NCBI GenBank assembly: GCA_022747635.1
Contig: JAKTNV010000001.1
Location: forward strand, 22,504,072 to 22,568,071
Direction of reading: 5' to 3'
From: Hetaerina americana
Taxonomy: Eukaryota > Arthropoda > Insecta > Odonata > Calopterygidae
Length of the DNA stretch: 64,000 bases
Shown here: piece after piece, positions 26,534 through 38,400 of the stretch
Numbering within the stretch: the first letter of the stretch is position 1
How the letters are laid out: each line of letters starts with the position of its first letter
Made by a program: the position numbers and the translations under genes
Notes under the pieces: model-generated
The model's input: only the letters and a program-made list of their open reading frames with translations
Databases searched by the model: none
What the model was told of the DNA's origin: nothing

Positions 26534-26671
26534 AATTAAAAATTGGAAATTTTCCACAAAATAAGATTTAATACGACATTAATACATCGAAAATACATTG
26601 AAATACATTTAATACATTGAAACCGGGCGTATTAAATTTTTATTTTGTGGAAAATTGCCAATTTTTAATTA
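26534..26671. repeat. AT-rich inverted repeat, about 42-bp arms
   Basis: 26534-26575 (TTTTCCACAAAATAA within) is complementary to 26628-26671 with few mismatches. The loop of about 50 bases contains repeated AATACAT. Confidence 0.8.
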
Positions 26672-29600
26672 ATCATGATATTCCACAAAATTACGCCTGA
26701 AAAGTCTTTTTATTTATAAAATGGCTGTTTTACGCGATGCTTTTTCAGTTACTGAAATCTGTACTTTCGATGCGATACTTTACATGAGGGAACATTTTGG
26801 TTTAGATTTCGTCAAAGGTAATTTTTACGCTTGGATTCAAGTAATCATTTAGTAGTGGTCATGTCAAATTCCATTCAGAGTTCTGACGAGGAAATGGCTG
26901 GGGTCTCAGGTAGAATGTTGATTTACCAAACGTATACAATCCACAAGACGAAAAAGAGATATAATGAAAAAAGAATTGGAGTTTCCTGTTTGAAACAAAG
27001 ACAAAATGGTCTTCCACAAAAATAATATTTATCCCAACAATCGGTAGCCTCTCTTTCTATTTCCGTTTTCATTAATGAAAATATAAAATCAACTCAGTCA
27101 TCGAGTTCGATTTCCGCTTTTGAACGATATTTTGAGCATCCTGACTGCATTGCTGAAATAAGACCGTTTAAAACGGCCTTATTACTGAGGGATGTGGTAT
27201 CGCAAAGCATCGTGAGCATTATAGGGCAAGAGATGACGCCATTATAAGGAGGAAAAGTTGAGGAAAATCGACCATGAAAAACAAAGACCATTAGTTTTTC
27301 AACAGTGTCCAACAATTTGAATTGCGGCGAGTATACGTAAAATTTCCGAATTTCAATTATTTAAATAATGAACTCCGGAGGACATTACAGACAACTAGGG
27401 CAGCCGAGTACGTACGCTCGACCTTGGCGCCGCTAGACGACTCGTGGAGCGGAATCGAACGAGAGTCAGACAAGAACAGGTCTTGCACTACCAGTCAAGC
27501 TCTTGCAGCGAAGAGGCGAGAGCGGCGAAAAATGTCCGAAAGTCCTTGAACTCCTTTATTTTCATCGGTAGAGTTCGATGACCGGGGAAGCTTCCGGAGT
27601 AATCGGCGTCGAGGTTGTATCTAATGCGAGATCCCACTCCCCAAACATTCATTCTTTTCCAAACCCCCCCCCCCCGTCCAGTAATTATCGAAGTCCACAC
27701 CAACATTTCTCTCCTTACCTCGCAACATTAACGAAACGTCTACATCCCAACAGAATTATCGAACGAAACTTTTGACTACGCGTACCTACCGGCGTGTTTT
27801 CTGCGTCGGCCGCGATGGCGGGTGATTCGAACACGCGAATATTAACATACAAAAATAAATGACAAACGCTTTGCGCATGAGTAAGCGTAGGATTTCCCAT
27901 TATCCTCGTCATTAAGATTACAGGTATCCCAAACGGCACAAATTCCGCAACGAGCGACGTGGAAGTACGAATTTCACATGACAGTGAAGCGACGTAGTTT
28001 CCGGATAAAAAGAACTGCTATCGCCAAATGAGTTGATGAAAATGAGGCAGGTGCGGGTCGCTGTGGGGAGAACAATGGACAGGGGACTGATTCGGACGAA
28101 GGAGTTCAGTATGAGTAACCTTTATCACAACGAACGTGATGCAATAAGGGCATGCGGCAGGCGGGGTATTGGAGGACGCCGGCCATTTGTTTAAGTAATT
28201 AGTAACGGTATCTGAGCAACGGAGTCAATAAATATCCCGCGCATAATGCTAAAATGTTTGAATAATCTTCAATACGGTTTCCATATCTAACTGCAGGCAG
28301 AATTTTCACGTTTAATCCTGTAAGTTATTAAATTGTGTGTTCCAAAATACCAACCTCAGCCCAGGATTTCAGCTGCCAAAGTATCGATGGCGAAGTTAGT
28401 CATTTATTCAACCACAGAGAAAAATATAGGGGTGGTTAATATAAGAATTGGATTCAAGGTGAGTTAAACTCTTTCTTACTGTGAATTCGAATAAGTAGTT
28501 TGCCAAATGAGCCTATCTGCCAATACGAAAGTCTCGCTGTCTTAGTTTTATAGATTTACATCAAGGGCAATAATTCGCTTCTAGACTTAAAAAACTATCA
28601 GTAGGGTGTAATAATATTTATGAGTTGCGCATAAACGTCATCATTATCATATCAAAATTACTCACGCACCCATAAAACGAAAGTACCCTTACCGAAAGGG
28701 CCTCAATAGTATTTAGCAATTAAATGAGAGAGCATACTGGAACAATAATTTCAGTATCAGATTAAGTGAAGGGTTCTCTTGATTTGAAAAGGTAATAATT
28801 AAGTACGATTCTTACCACCGATACACTATGAAACACAATTGTGGAATGAGGACGTAATGATTAGTATTGATTCAGAGTGCTTTGTGTGGGAAAAGGGCAG
28901 GTAATTGATGATGTGGTGCGGACTTTTTCCAAGGAAACATGTCGAGGACAGAATGAGGTTTTCATGAAAATATTTTCTTTCATTATCCGACAATAAGTTT
29001 ACATTCCAGCATTGTGGGAATGTGTAAGTAATTACTGTTTACAGAAAATGAGAACATTCTTGCGAAAGCAATGAAAATATCCTGTGAAAACCAAATTGAT
29101 CCCATGGTTCTCCAACGAGCAGATATCCTAACTTATTACAATCTGACCTGGCTCAGAGTAACCACTCTATTGCCAATCAAACGTGAGCCAAAATGGAGCG
29201 GTATTGATTGATTGGCGCTATGAAATGTTCTCGACTAAAGATTGGCCAGTCTGAAGGTTACCACAATTTTTAAAAGAAAACTCATTTGACAGATATTTTT
29301 TCAAAAAAAATCTTATATATCAACTTTTCGCGCATCTTTTAATTAACATATATACCAAAAGCCTAAGACTGAGATAAATAAACTTCATGACGATACTCTC
29401 AAAATTAAACACCAATAACATCGTCGTCTCCAAGGCAAAGCGAAACAGTTGAACATTGTTTACGGCGCATAATCACGATACTAATTTGAACAGTTGTGCT
29501 CACAGCGTACATCGAATTATGCGCGAAAAAAATGCCTCGAGGTAAATATTTCATTTATAAATATTTTAAACTGAAATTCATAAATTCAAAATGTTAATTG

Positions 29601-31679
29601 AGTTACGAAACGGAGCGTGGATTACATGATGTGGCTGCTTTAGTTTGTTCCGCCTGCAATTTTTAGGTAGAATTAACTTTTATTCACCAAGAAACGACAT
29701 CTCTATAAATATTTATCCCGGTTTTATTTCGCGAATGAAGTCTGATTGCCATTTAAGCATTAGAAAGAGAGGCTTAACATTTGAGGAAGATAATTATCAT
29801 GAGCGTAATTATGGATTTCTAATGTAGCGACAAAAGAAAATCGAATTACTAAGTCTTCCTCTCGTATTGGTCTTCCATGCATGATTTTAAACACGCTAAC
29901 TTTCGAATAACACGAGTTAATTAGGCGGGACAGCTGTAGCTACCACTATTCCTTTATCACACTAATTGTCCATCTTAATTGACTGTACTACGATTAAAAC
30001 AGAAAATTACCGTAATTCATCCTGGTAGTCAGCCTGAACAGAAAATTACTGTGTTTAAGCCATCTCTAGCGCGGAATTTCCAAAGAGAGAACTCGGATTA
30101 GAACATCGACGGGTGGCCAACTCTTCATTGGTCTTCTGGGCCATACTGGAGCTTCGTTCAAAGAAAATTACTAAATTCATAGTTTGCTAAGTAGAAACCA
30201 TCAACCCTGCTACTTTGTTTTTGCTTTGACCTGAATTTAATTTTTCACTATGAAGAATCGAGATGGGTTTTTCTCCACACACTTCGCCTCACTTCGATTT
30301 CCACATTTCCCGAATTAATTATAACCGAGGCGTGAAATTCACTCGGATGATATGCTAATAGTTATGGTGGAATTTTTCCGTGTAGCGAAAACATCAAACG
30401 AGTGTGAACCATTCCTAAAAAAGATCAGTCACCATTCCTTTAAATTCTATCCGGACATTTTTTAAAGATTCTCTCAATTCAAGTAATTCACATACATGAG
30501 TTATCAACGCAAGCAGAACCATTCAGGGGGTAGATAAAAAGTTCCCTGCCATGTTTTCATTTGGGTGATTGCGGGAAGTGGTGAAGGGTTAGGATGGAAT
30601 ATGAAAGAGGAAGAGATAACGAGCTTTTGGAAGGGGGAGGGTGAAGCGAAGAAGGAAAAAGATGGATGGGAAGGGAGACCCGACTTCCAGGCGCCACGCC
30701 CCCCTTCCCCCCCAGGAAGTTCCGAGGGGAGGAGATGCCAATAAAACCCTAGCACCCCCTTGCCAGGGACGCCCAAACCCCCTCCCCTACAAAATGTGCA
30801 TCGCCTATATTGATGCGCAGAAGCATCCGGAGGTAGAAACTACACACACAAAAGGGTTCAGATGGAGGTTTGAATAAGAAAGATTAATCACTCATTAAAG
30901 GAGGGAAAATACTGAAAATATTTATTTTTGTCCAAACTATTGCCCATAATTATTATCAATGATGAGAGGAGATCTGAACGACTTCAATGGTTAAGAAAAA
31001 TGCACCAATAAAAGACCCTAGCCATGTTCCTTTCTCAGAAAAATTTGCGAGTTGGAGCAAATTGCTACGATCTCCTTGAGTCTCATTTATCTTAACAATT
31101 ATTGTGATAAAGAATTGAAGTAATTCGCATCATTGCATTATAATTTGCCAATGTGTTATCCACGTGACGGCTATACATCTCATTGACTGAAAAACAATCA
31201 TGGCAAGGGGGATTGTACGAATATCTTATAAAATTAATTCCCATCAATCTCCACTTCAGCCGTTTCCTCCGTTCCCTCATTAAAATATTTCAATTTTCAC
31301 AACCACGAGAGATTCATAAAGTTTCGATAAAAAAGCCGTTCCACAAAAACTTCTATAATGTCGGCGTATTTTAAGCGTTGACAGCCCGACCTTGACTTCA
31401 GTAAAATTTTTGAAGGATCATAATGAGAGCATCTCTACGGCACATGATTCTTTGGTGAGAACATGAATATCTTTTTCGAATCGATTCGAAATACACAAGC
31501 AAACAGAAAATTCATTTCAAACCAACCTTCCGCGAACACAAACATGCATACATGTACGCAAACATTCCGCATTAAAAGTGCGACGTGCTGTGATTCCCAC
31601 ACCCTCTCACCAACTCTACGGCCGTAAAAAAACAACTAGCAGCGGTCGGGGGTGTGAGGAAGATGTGGAATGAAAATAA

Positions 31680-31912
31680 CGGTGGGGGGGAAGTGCAGAA
31701 ATGGTCAGAGAGAGTGCGAAGAATCAGAAAACATTCGAGCGGGAAAGTTATAGATGCGGGCGAGAGAGAGAAACACGTGCAGAGAGAATTGAATAGCCAA
31801 AGAGGGCGCCGCCGCGCTGAGCTGGCGGAAGTGACTGCGGCGGATGGGGGGAGATGGGAAGAGAGAGAGAGGGAGGGAGAGGGATATGCCGTGACTCGTA
31901 CGAGAGAGCCCG
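31680..31912. repeat. GAGA-rich tract downstream of gene A exon 3
   Basis: Runs of GAGAGAGAGAGGGAGGGAGAG on the plus strand, that is CT-rich on the transcribed strand, starting about 70 bases inside intron 3. GAGA motifs near 5' ends are common in arthropods as chromatin-factor sites. A regulatory role here is inference only. Confidence 0.6.
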
Positions 31913-31980
31913 GCGATGTGTGAATGGCAACGTGGCATCATGGGCCAGACATTACTACATGGGCGTGTCGCCCCTCTTAC

Positions 31981-32160
31981 CCTTCCGTAGTCCTCCAGAA
32001 AGAACTTGGCGATCTGCTGGCGCTGGCTGTTGGACCTCTGAGTGAGGATGGCGATTATGGCGTCTTCATCGGTGCCCATGCCCTTCATTGCGGTCCGCAG
32101 CGCCAACGCGTCGGCGGCAGGGTCGAAATCGTGGCATGGACGAACTGTTGGGTTAGCCGT
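31981..32160 (-). CDS. Annexin gene A, exon 3 (N-terminal end and repeat 1)
   Basis: 180-nt exon of exactly 60 codons, phase 0 at both ends, with acceptor CTCTCTCCGCAG and donor GGTAAGAG. It begins TANPTVRPCHDFDPAADA, the usual annexin lead-in (a short tail with Pro and Phe-Asp before repeat 1). It continues AMKGMGTDEDAIIAILTQRS, an intact type II calcium loop K-G-x-G-T-D-E, and ends KFFLEDYGR. Thirty-nine residues after the loop Thr, the Glu that completes the site is in exon 4. The splice joins the MDFI start exon without changing frame. By memory the sequence is closest to insect annexin B10, although the helix ending FFLEDYGRD is unusual. Confidence 0.97.
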
Positions 32161-33810
32161 CTGCGGAGAGAGACGCGACAATTAGTGCAGCTCTAAATAT
32201 TTATCCGGAACCATGGCAACTTTGTCGCTTCTGTTATCCAACAACACTTGATAATTTCCTATTGACAAGTTTACCTATACGATTCATCCTGCGATAATTT
32301 AAAAAGGAATAAAAATAAAGAATAGCAAGTCCGAAAATTTACAGAGTAAGCATCTCTCAGATATGGCATTTACCTGCATGATTTTCTTTTGCTGCATACA
32401 ACTGATGAGGGTTCGATAGAAATGAATGTTATGAATCAAATGGATAGAGCCCGATACTAAGCTCACTCGATGCCATATCTCAGGAAATTAACGCATTTAG
32501 AAAAAGTGTCATTTGGTATCAGAAATGGGTCATTTGTCTAGTACCTTATTACATAGTGAAATTACCAAACAATCGATTTGCGTGCGTGCAATAAGATTCT
32601 GCAATGACCTTGCAAATGGGTTAATTTGACCTGCACTGAAACTACGGCATGCGATTTGTTTAAATTTATGATGTGTTCTCTTTATCCCTTCGGTGATTTG
32701 AGGTTTCAACAGCGATAACAAACCAAACCGCGTCCACTGCACGGAGACGAACCTCAAATAAACAAATCGATAGCTAGGATTTCAGATACCAACAACAATT
32801 ATGCAACAGGTTGTAATTTGAAACGTAGTAATTGAAATGTCACTATTCTGTTTCTAGTAATGGCGCGCTTTTGGAGGTCCATCACATGCTGCCCTGCTAC
32901 AATAGTGTTAAATTTTGAATTAAATTCCAGCAGAATAACAACTCGCCGGTCAAAGATCTATGTATGCACTCGGTAAAAATCATTAATTAGAGAACAAACC
33001 AGGTAGGAAACCTTCAGTAGCAATGAGCACAAGGCACTTTATAGGGCATAACACCAATTAGAACGAAGGTTTTTTGTGGCGTATTAATAATGGCATAGTA
33101 AATATTATATAAATAATTCCGACTTAAGAAAGAATCTACAGTTTGAATAATCTACAGAATCTCTGTAGTTTGAATACTTACTGACTATAGAATGAGTATA
33201 CACGTAATTATTCCCTGGCGAGAAATATTATCAACGCGTATTCAAAAACCCTTGTAGAAGAGCTATCTTTTGAGAATCTATGGTGATGTTAACTTTGAAA
33301 TATGGGGAAATCTTAGAGCTTAAGTATCCTAAATCAAAAGAACAGACAACGTATAAATTCACAGATCTCCCACAGGAAATTGCTCGAGGAATCAAAATGT
33401 ATGATATCGTTCCCTCATTGTCTCACACTGCCGCAATAAATTGAATATTTCCATAACTAGATACCTACTGCTGCTACTTTGTCATCGCTATGATAAATAT
33501 CATCCAAAACATGTGGTATTATTTAAAATATTGTACAAGTTACTCATGATTCCTTATATATTATGTGCGATGGCATTTTATTGGGTATGCCCATATGTTT
33601 GATTCCCTACTTATCATACGGTTACGCAATGGTTATAATAAAGGGACAGAAAATAAATTAGTAATATTAATTTTCAACAGATTTACGTTCAGCATTTGTT
33701 GCCCAAATTAGTCCAAAACATTTCCAATTCATTCAAGCACATTTAATTCTAATTAAAACGAAATCAACTGGGGTCCTCTCAAAGTAAATTCAACAAAAAT
33801 TGAGACTTAC

Positions 33811-33822
33811 TATGAAATCCAT
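33811..33822 (-). CDS. Annexin gene A, exon 2 coding part (start codon, 4 codons)
   Basis: The exon is 33811-33859: acceptor GTTTGTTTCAG, donor GTAAGT at 33810-33805. The last 12 bases encode MDFI. The ATG has G at -3 and G at +4. Reading back in frame into exon 1 reaches a TAG stop, so no earlier in-frame start exists. Such a tiny coding start exon is common in annexin genes. The splice to exon 3 is in phase 0, giving MDFI-TANPTVRP. Confidence 0.85.
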
Positions 33823-33859
33823 GTCGACCGGTCTCGTTCGAAATCCTCTTGCAAAGTTT
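33823..33859 (-). other. Gene A exon 2, 5' untranslated part
   Basis: Thirty-seven untranslated bases between the CAG acceptor and the ATG. No upstream ATG occurs in this segment. Confidence 0.8.
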
Positions 33860-34157
33860 CTGAAACAAACGGTAAACATTAAAGTGGCATGCTACCTTTG
33901 AAGTGGTGGGGAATGGGGAAAGAACATCGATGCGTAAGGATAAATGCAGTGAAAGCTGTCTATTTATAAAAGCTGATTGTCAAAGAGAAGGGAGGGGGAA
34001 AGCCGGGCACAGGAAAAATAATGCAAAGACAAGAGAAGATTACTCTTGATTTGAGAGAAATACGAATATTGTATAGTCGCACAAGACGTGTTTACAATCA
34101 AATGAGCTCAAAAGCCTCATACTCTTAATAAATCTGTAGCGATTTGGCAGAACTTAC

Positions 34158-34214
34158 CTACTTCCAAAGATCTACTCGCCGCTAACCCTGCCAACTTCCC
34201 AGACGTACCTCACT
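34158..34214 (-). other. Gene A exon 1, untranslated
   Basis: Starts at the initiator A (34214) and ends with AG before donor GTAAGT at 34157-34152. It contains the in-frame TAG that rules out an upstream start codon. The intron to exon 2 is about 298 bases. Confidence 0.75.
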
Positions 34215-34245
34215 GAACGGAGTCAAGTTCACGACTGACCTTATA
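34207..34245 (-). promoter_or_regulatory. Gene A core promoter: TATA box and TCAGT initiator
   Basis: On the minus strand, TTTATAAGG places TATAA at 34245-34241. TCAGT, the arthropod initiator, lies at 34216-34212. The first T of TATA is 31 bases from the initiator A, the usual TATA-initiator spacing. A consensus splice donor follows 57 bases downstream, and the ATG exon 300 bases beyond that. Confidence 0.75.
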
Positions 34246-35444
34246 AATGGGTTGTGTGATGTCATCAAGCAAGCGCGCAGTAGTTCTGAAAATGTGGCGC
34301 TGCCTGTGATGCAGGGAATGAATTTATCGATGCAAAGCTAATTAATTGCAAAGTTTTATGAGTTTAAAATTCAAATATCGCATGGATATTTCAAAATTTT
34401 GCTATATTAGGTTTAAATTCATATTAACAGATGCCAGTATCTGCGGTTTATCCATGACGAGATGCTCTCTTATGAGGTGGGTAATCTGAAATGGAATTAT
34501 GGTCCAACCGAAAGGTGCTGCATCACTTACCATAAAATTAGAATGCCACCCTACAAAATATTATAATATTTAAGACTTATATTACAGACTAGTGTATTAT
34601 TTGAAGTCGGTATTTCTCCGTAATGAGAAGTGACTCATTTATTTACGATAATATAATTTCTTAGTATTTCAAGCATATGGACTTACGCAAGTGCATTATA
34701 AAATTTTATACTCGTTTACCTCACCCATGACTAATGGTATTTTGGTTCAGTTTTGAAACCTTTTTTTCAAAAGGACAGGGAGAAGCAGTTTAGAATGACT
34801 GTCATTAAAGTTCTTATCTTTCATAAGACATGTCAGTCATATTTTGGGAACTAACCAGGCAAACCATACTCAGAAACATGTATGTGTGTCAAGATTTATT
34901 GGTACATACTTAGGGATAACTTCTTATTTTTTTAGGTTGTTCATCATTTGAGTCCTAATTTCTATTCCTTCTATTTAATGCAAATGAGATGATTAGTGTC
35001 TAGTACAATTCATATACATAGGCACTTGGGATTTTTTTCAATGTTTGGGGTTTCATGCGTAACAAAGTTCTAAAAATCAAGTTACCAATTACTCTGAATG
35101 ATAATTATTTCATTATATCATATACATTTGTTGATATACTGTTGAACACTGTATTATAGGAGTTAGCATTATACAAGTTAGTTAGAGAGTGGGAAAGAAT
35201 AGCTGCACAGAATGGAGATAGAATGCAGAACTAAAAAAATATTTATTTTATTGTAGAGATTCAAATGATATCTTTTTAGGGAGAGTTTAAAAAATGTAGT
35301 AATGCCTTGGTCCCTGAATCCATTTAAAACCTACTTTAATTGGAACACTACCAAAAAATAAAAATACATATTACAGATAATATGCAGAAGGAAAATTATT
35401 TGAATTCCAAATAATTTCCTTCAGTTTCATACATTTAAAATTCA

Positions 35445-35705
35445 TGGTAATTCAGTGGTTAATTGTAAATGGAGGACCTAGGATCAATTCCAGGTGATTT
35501 CTTCAGGTACCCTTGACCTTACCCAAGCTGCAAGTATTTTTTTGGGTACCAGATTTTCCTGGGGAACCACAGTTCGTATAGGGGTAAGGAACTGTCTTCC
35601 TACCCTGTTTATGTGTAAAATTCAGATAAAATAAAGGGTTGGGAATTTGATGAGCTCTTATCTCAACGATCAAAACCTTCAGGTTGATTATTTACTGTGA
35701 TTTTC
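35445..35705 (+). mobile_element. SINE family 1, diverged copy in plus orientation
   Basis: GTAATTCAGTGGTTAATTG and GGATCAATTCCAGG form a decayed tRNA-like head. The body GGGTACCAGATTTTCCTGG, AAGGAACTG, CCTACCCTG and CTTCAGGTTGATTA follows in the order seen on the minus strand at 41740-41457. Confidence 0.7.
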
Positions 35706-36794
35706 ATGATATTCTTCCGTCTCTATCAGATTTAAAGTAAGTTGACTTGTCCAAGAATATTGACCAACTACCCAATGCAAAGTTAGGTTAATGCCTATAG
35801 CCAACAGTAAGAAACTTGGAAAGCTACAACAACGTTATTTTGATTAGCTGGTTAACATCATTGGGGAGAGCTAAGGGCTTGACAGTGAGAAGATGTCTGT
35901 ACCATAGCACTATTCAGTGTCAAGTGACATTTGACATCATCGAACAATGCTTTGGTACTGACATCATCTTACTGTCAAGCTGTTACCTCTGCCTGTTGAT
36001 GGTCACCAGCTGACCGAAATAACATTACTAGAGTTTCTTACCATTGGCTATTGAAATATACTTAACTTCACAACTACAGACAATAGCTAGCATGTCTTCA
36101 AGTATCCAATGACTTGTTTTCTGGCTGATGTAAGTCAACTCTACTAAGTATTTAAACTTTACAAAATTCACAAACTTCACAAAAACTTTCAAAGATGAAA
36201 GATCAGATATTAGCCTTCAGAAAGAACAACCATCATTTTCCTTTACAGATTGGTTGACTTCAGTATTCAATTCTTCCCTCTGTTAATGCTAATTTTCATG
36301 TGCTCAGAGTGTCCTTTTTGAAATACATGAAGTTCTAGGCATTTATTTATTTTGAGTTTTCCCAGCCAGGCAAACATTTGACAAATCATAAAGCCATGAA
36401 CCCTTGGATGGATGAAAACCTAATCAGGAAAGAACTGAACCAACAGTTCCTTGAATCGAATACAAGGATGTTCACCCACCCCTGATGTCTTGTGTATTAT
36501 GAGGTTGATTTTGTAAAAATGTAGCTTTAAATCTTGTTTTAGGCATGTTTACTTTTGAAAATACTCTTCATCTTCACTTTACTCTCTTTAAATGCTCAGG
36601 CATACATTGTTTTTATTGAAAACATGGTGAGGATCATATGTGTTTTATTCAATTTCATTGGATTTAATTTCAATGTGGGCTCAAACTGAAATACTATATG
36701 TCTTAAGTTCATGAAATTTGTGTTGATATGTTTTGAAAAAAATGTTGCAGGCACTTTCTCTTTGTACGTATGTACAACTACCTTCATAAGCCAT

Positions 36795-37440
36795 TGTTCA
36801 ATAAGTCCTGAGACTAACTAAGAAAACAACATTTGTTTCGTTAAATTTGTTTTTATTCATCCACATAATCACCTTCAAGAGCTATACATTAATTCCAACG
36901 CTTTTCCAACTTTTCGATACCATGCTTGTAAAACAATTTGCTCTTAGCCTCAAAATAAGCTTCAGTTGATCAGCTATGACTTCCTCATTCGAGCCAAATC
37001 TTTTTCCCTGGAGCACCTTTTTGAGATCAGCAAACAGCCAGTAGTCACTGGGGGCTGGATCTATAAGAGTATGATGGGCGTGGAAGCAGATTTGAAGCCC
37101 ATCTTTTTGAGATCAGCCAACAGCCAGTAGTCGCTGGGGGCTATATCTATGAGAGTATGGTGGCTGGAGAAGCAGATTGAAGCCCTACTCGTTCAATTTG
37201 GCCATTGTTTTCATTGACTTGTGGCACAGTGAATTGTCTTGATGAAAGATGATTTTTTTCTTCTTAATGTGCGGTCGTTTTTTGTTGCGATTTTGCCCTT
37301 CAAAGGCACCAATAACTCAGTGTAATAGTCGCTATTGATAGATTTTCCCTTTTCAAGGTAGTCGATGTAAATTATACCTTGCGCATCCCCAAAATAATAT
37401 CCCGTTCAATAAGTCCCAGGACTTTTTGAAAGATGGGTTA
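36795..37440 (-). pseudogene. Mariner transposase relic with internal duplication
   Basis: On the minus strand, PPYS then PSDYWLLADLKK (after a frameshift) contains the third catalytic Asp of the mariner triad. LQGKRFGSNEEVIAD, FYKHGIEKLEKRWN and CIALEGDYVDE complete the C-terminus. The PPYS to DLKK segment occurs twice because of an 84-bp tandem duplication (37017-37100 and 37103-37185). GTTCAATAAGTCC occurs near both ends (36797 and 37403) in the same orientation. Only the C-terminal part is recognisable. Confidence 0.8.
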
Positions 37441-38119
37441 AATTCTAGCTAAATAATATGGACCTCATTAATGATCATCTTCTCAAACCTGGTCATCCAT
37501 CCATGGGATAACCGGAGAAAATTGTTTCGTGATTATTGTGTCATTAAATTTGAAGTTTTGATTCCCTACCTTCCCTATTCTCCTACAAATGTAAATAAGG
37601 CATCTTGAACTAAATCCTTCAAAATAAATTACCTTAACTCAATTTCCATTCTGTCTCTTTGGGCAGGCGGAGTGAGAGGGCTGACATAATGGCTAAGCCA
37701 GTAATGAAGGGGAGGGAGCTGTGACTAAAACTGTTGGTTATGCTCAATACAGGAAATAATCGTAATGTCATTGTAGGTCATTTATTAATTATGTCTTGTT
37801 CGAGTACATACTAATCAGTACATTCATCAATCCTAAAAGAAAAATGTTTGCATAGTGTCAAAATCTATGGCTCAAAAGTTCATCTTATGTCTCCCATAAT
37901 ACTTATCCATCAAATTAATTATGATAGTCATTTTAAAACCTCAAGATTATCAAGGCAATCCTCTAGCAATCAAACTTCGCCAAGCATCTGTGGGAAGAAA
38001 ATCATGGGAGTGATTTCAACCCGGAACTCTTACACCAGATGGGAAAAGGAATGAGGATGGACAAGTGGGAAGAGCAGGAAATCAGGAATAATTTAAAAAT
38101 GGGTCATTTGGTTAACGAT

Positions 38120-38400
38120 TTATTGTTTGAATACCTCTCTCCAATCCTGGAAGTACCCTTTTCCCTCACAGAAAGACCCAACAAACCCCCCACCCCACTG
38201 TGAACCCACCAATCACATATCCTTATGCTTAACACCCCTCTCCCCATCAACGCCGATCGTAACCCCACTTTCTTTCCCCTCCTTCTTCCCCCCTCTCACC
38301 CACCCCTCCTCTCCCTAATGAATGGTATATAAATGGACTGTGACTTGATTAATTTGTACCTGATGATGATGCTTGAGCGTTGAAACTAGTTGTACGTGAA
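38120..38400 (+). mobile_element. Penelope-type terminal fragment with hammerhead-like core
   Basis: A pyrimidine-rich stretch, like the 3' UTR of the element at 44759-46268, leads to CTGATGA (38360-38366), GATGC / TTGA / GCGTT (38368-38381) and GAAAC (38382-38386), then TAGTTGTAC. That is a hammerhead core with a 5-bp helix II. No reverse transcriptase remains, so it is a solo end of a different subfamily. Confidence 0.6.

Larger units (their letters stand above)
630..31980 (-). other. Gene A intron 3, about 31.35 kb, repeat-laden
   Basis: It lies between donor GGTAAGAG after 31981 and the acceptor before 629. Contents, annotated separately: a SINE (853-1132), mariner relics (2705-3215, 17028-17250), a LINE relic (8795-9370), RTE-like LINE 3' ends (10571-11645, 18795-19310, 25525-25850, 12835-13160), foldback repeats (15046-15337, 19461-19531, 21023-21073, 25263-25596, 26534-26671), a PLE end motif (16960-16987), TA tracts and purine-rich tracts. 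I see no convincing host gene in 3220-8790, 13860-14990, 15870-16950, 17260-18540, 19700-25140 or 26700-31680. Those stretches are ordinary-looking, CpG-containing non-coding DNA with only short chance reading frames. Confidence 0.85.

Noticed and set aside
27488..27706. Opposed short open frames at 27.3-27.8 kb
   Set aside because: Mutual shadows without motifs; no splice-site support consistent with either.
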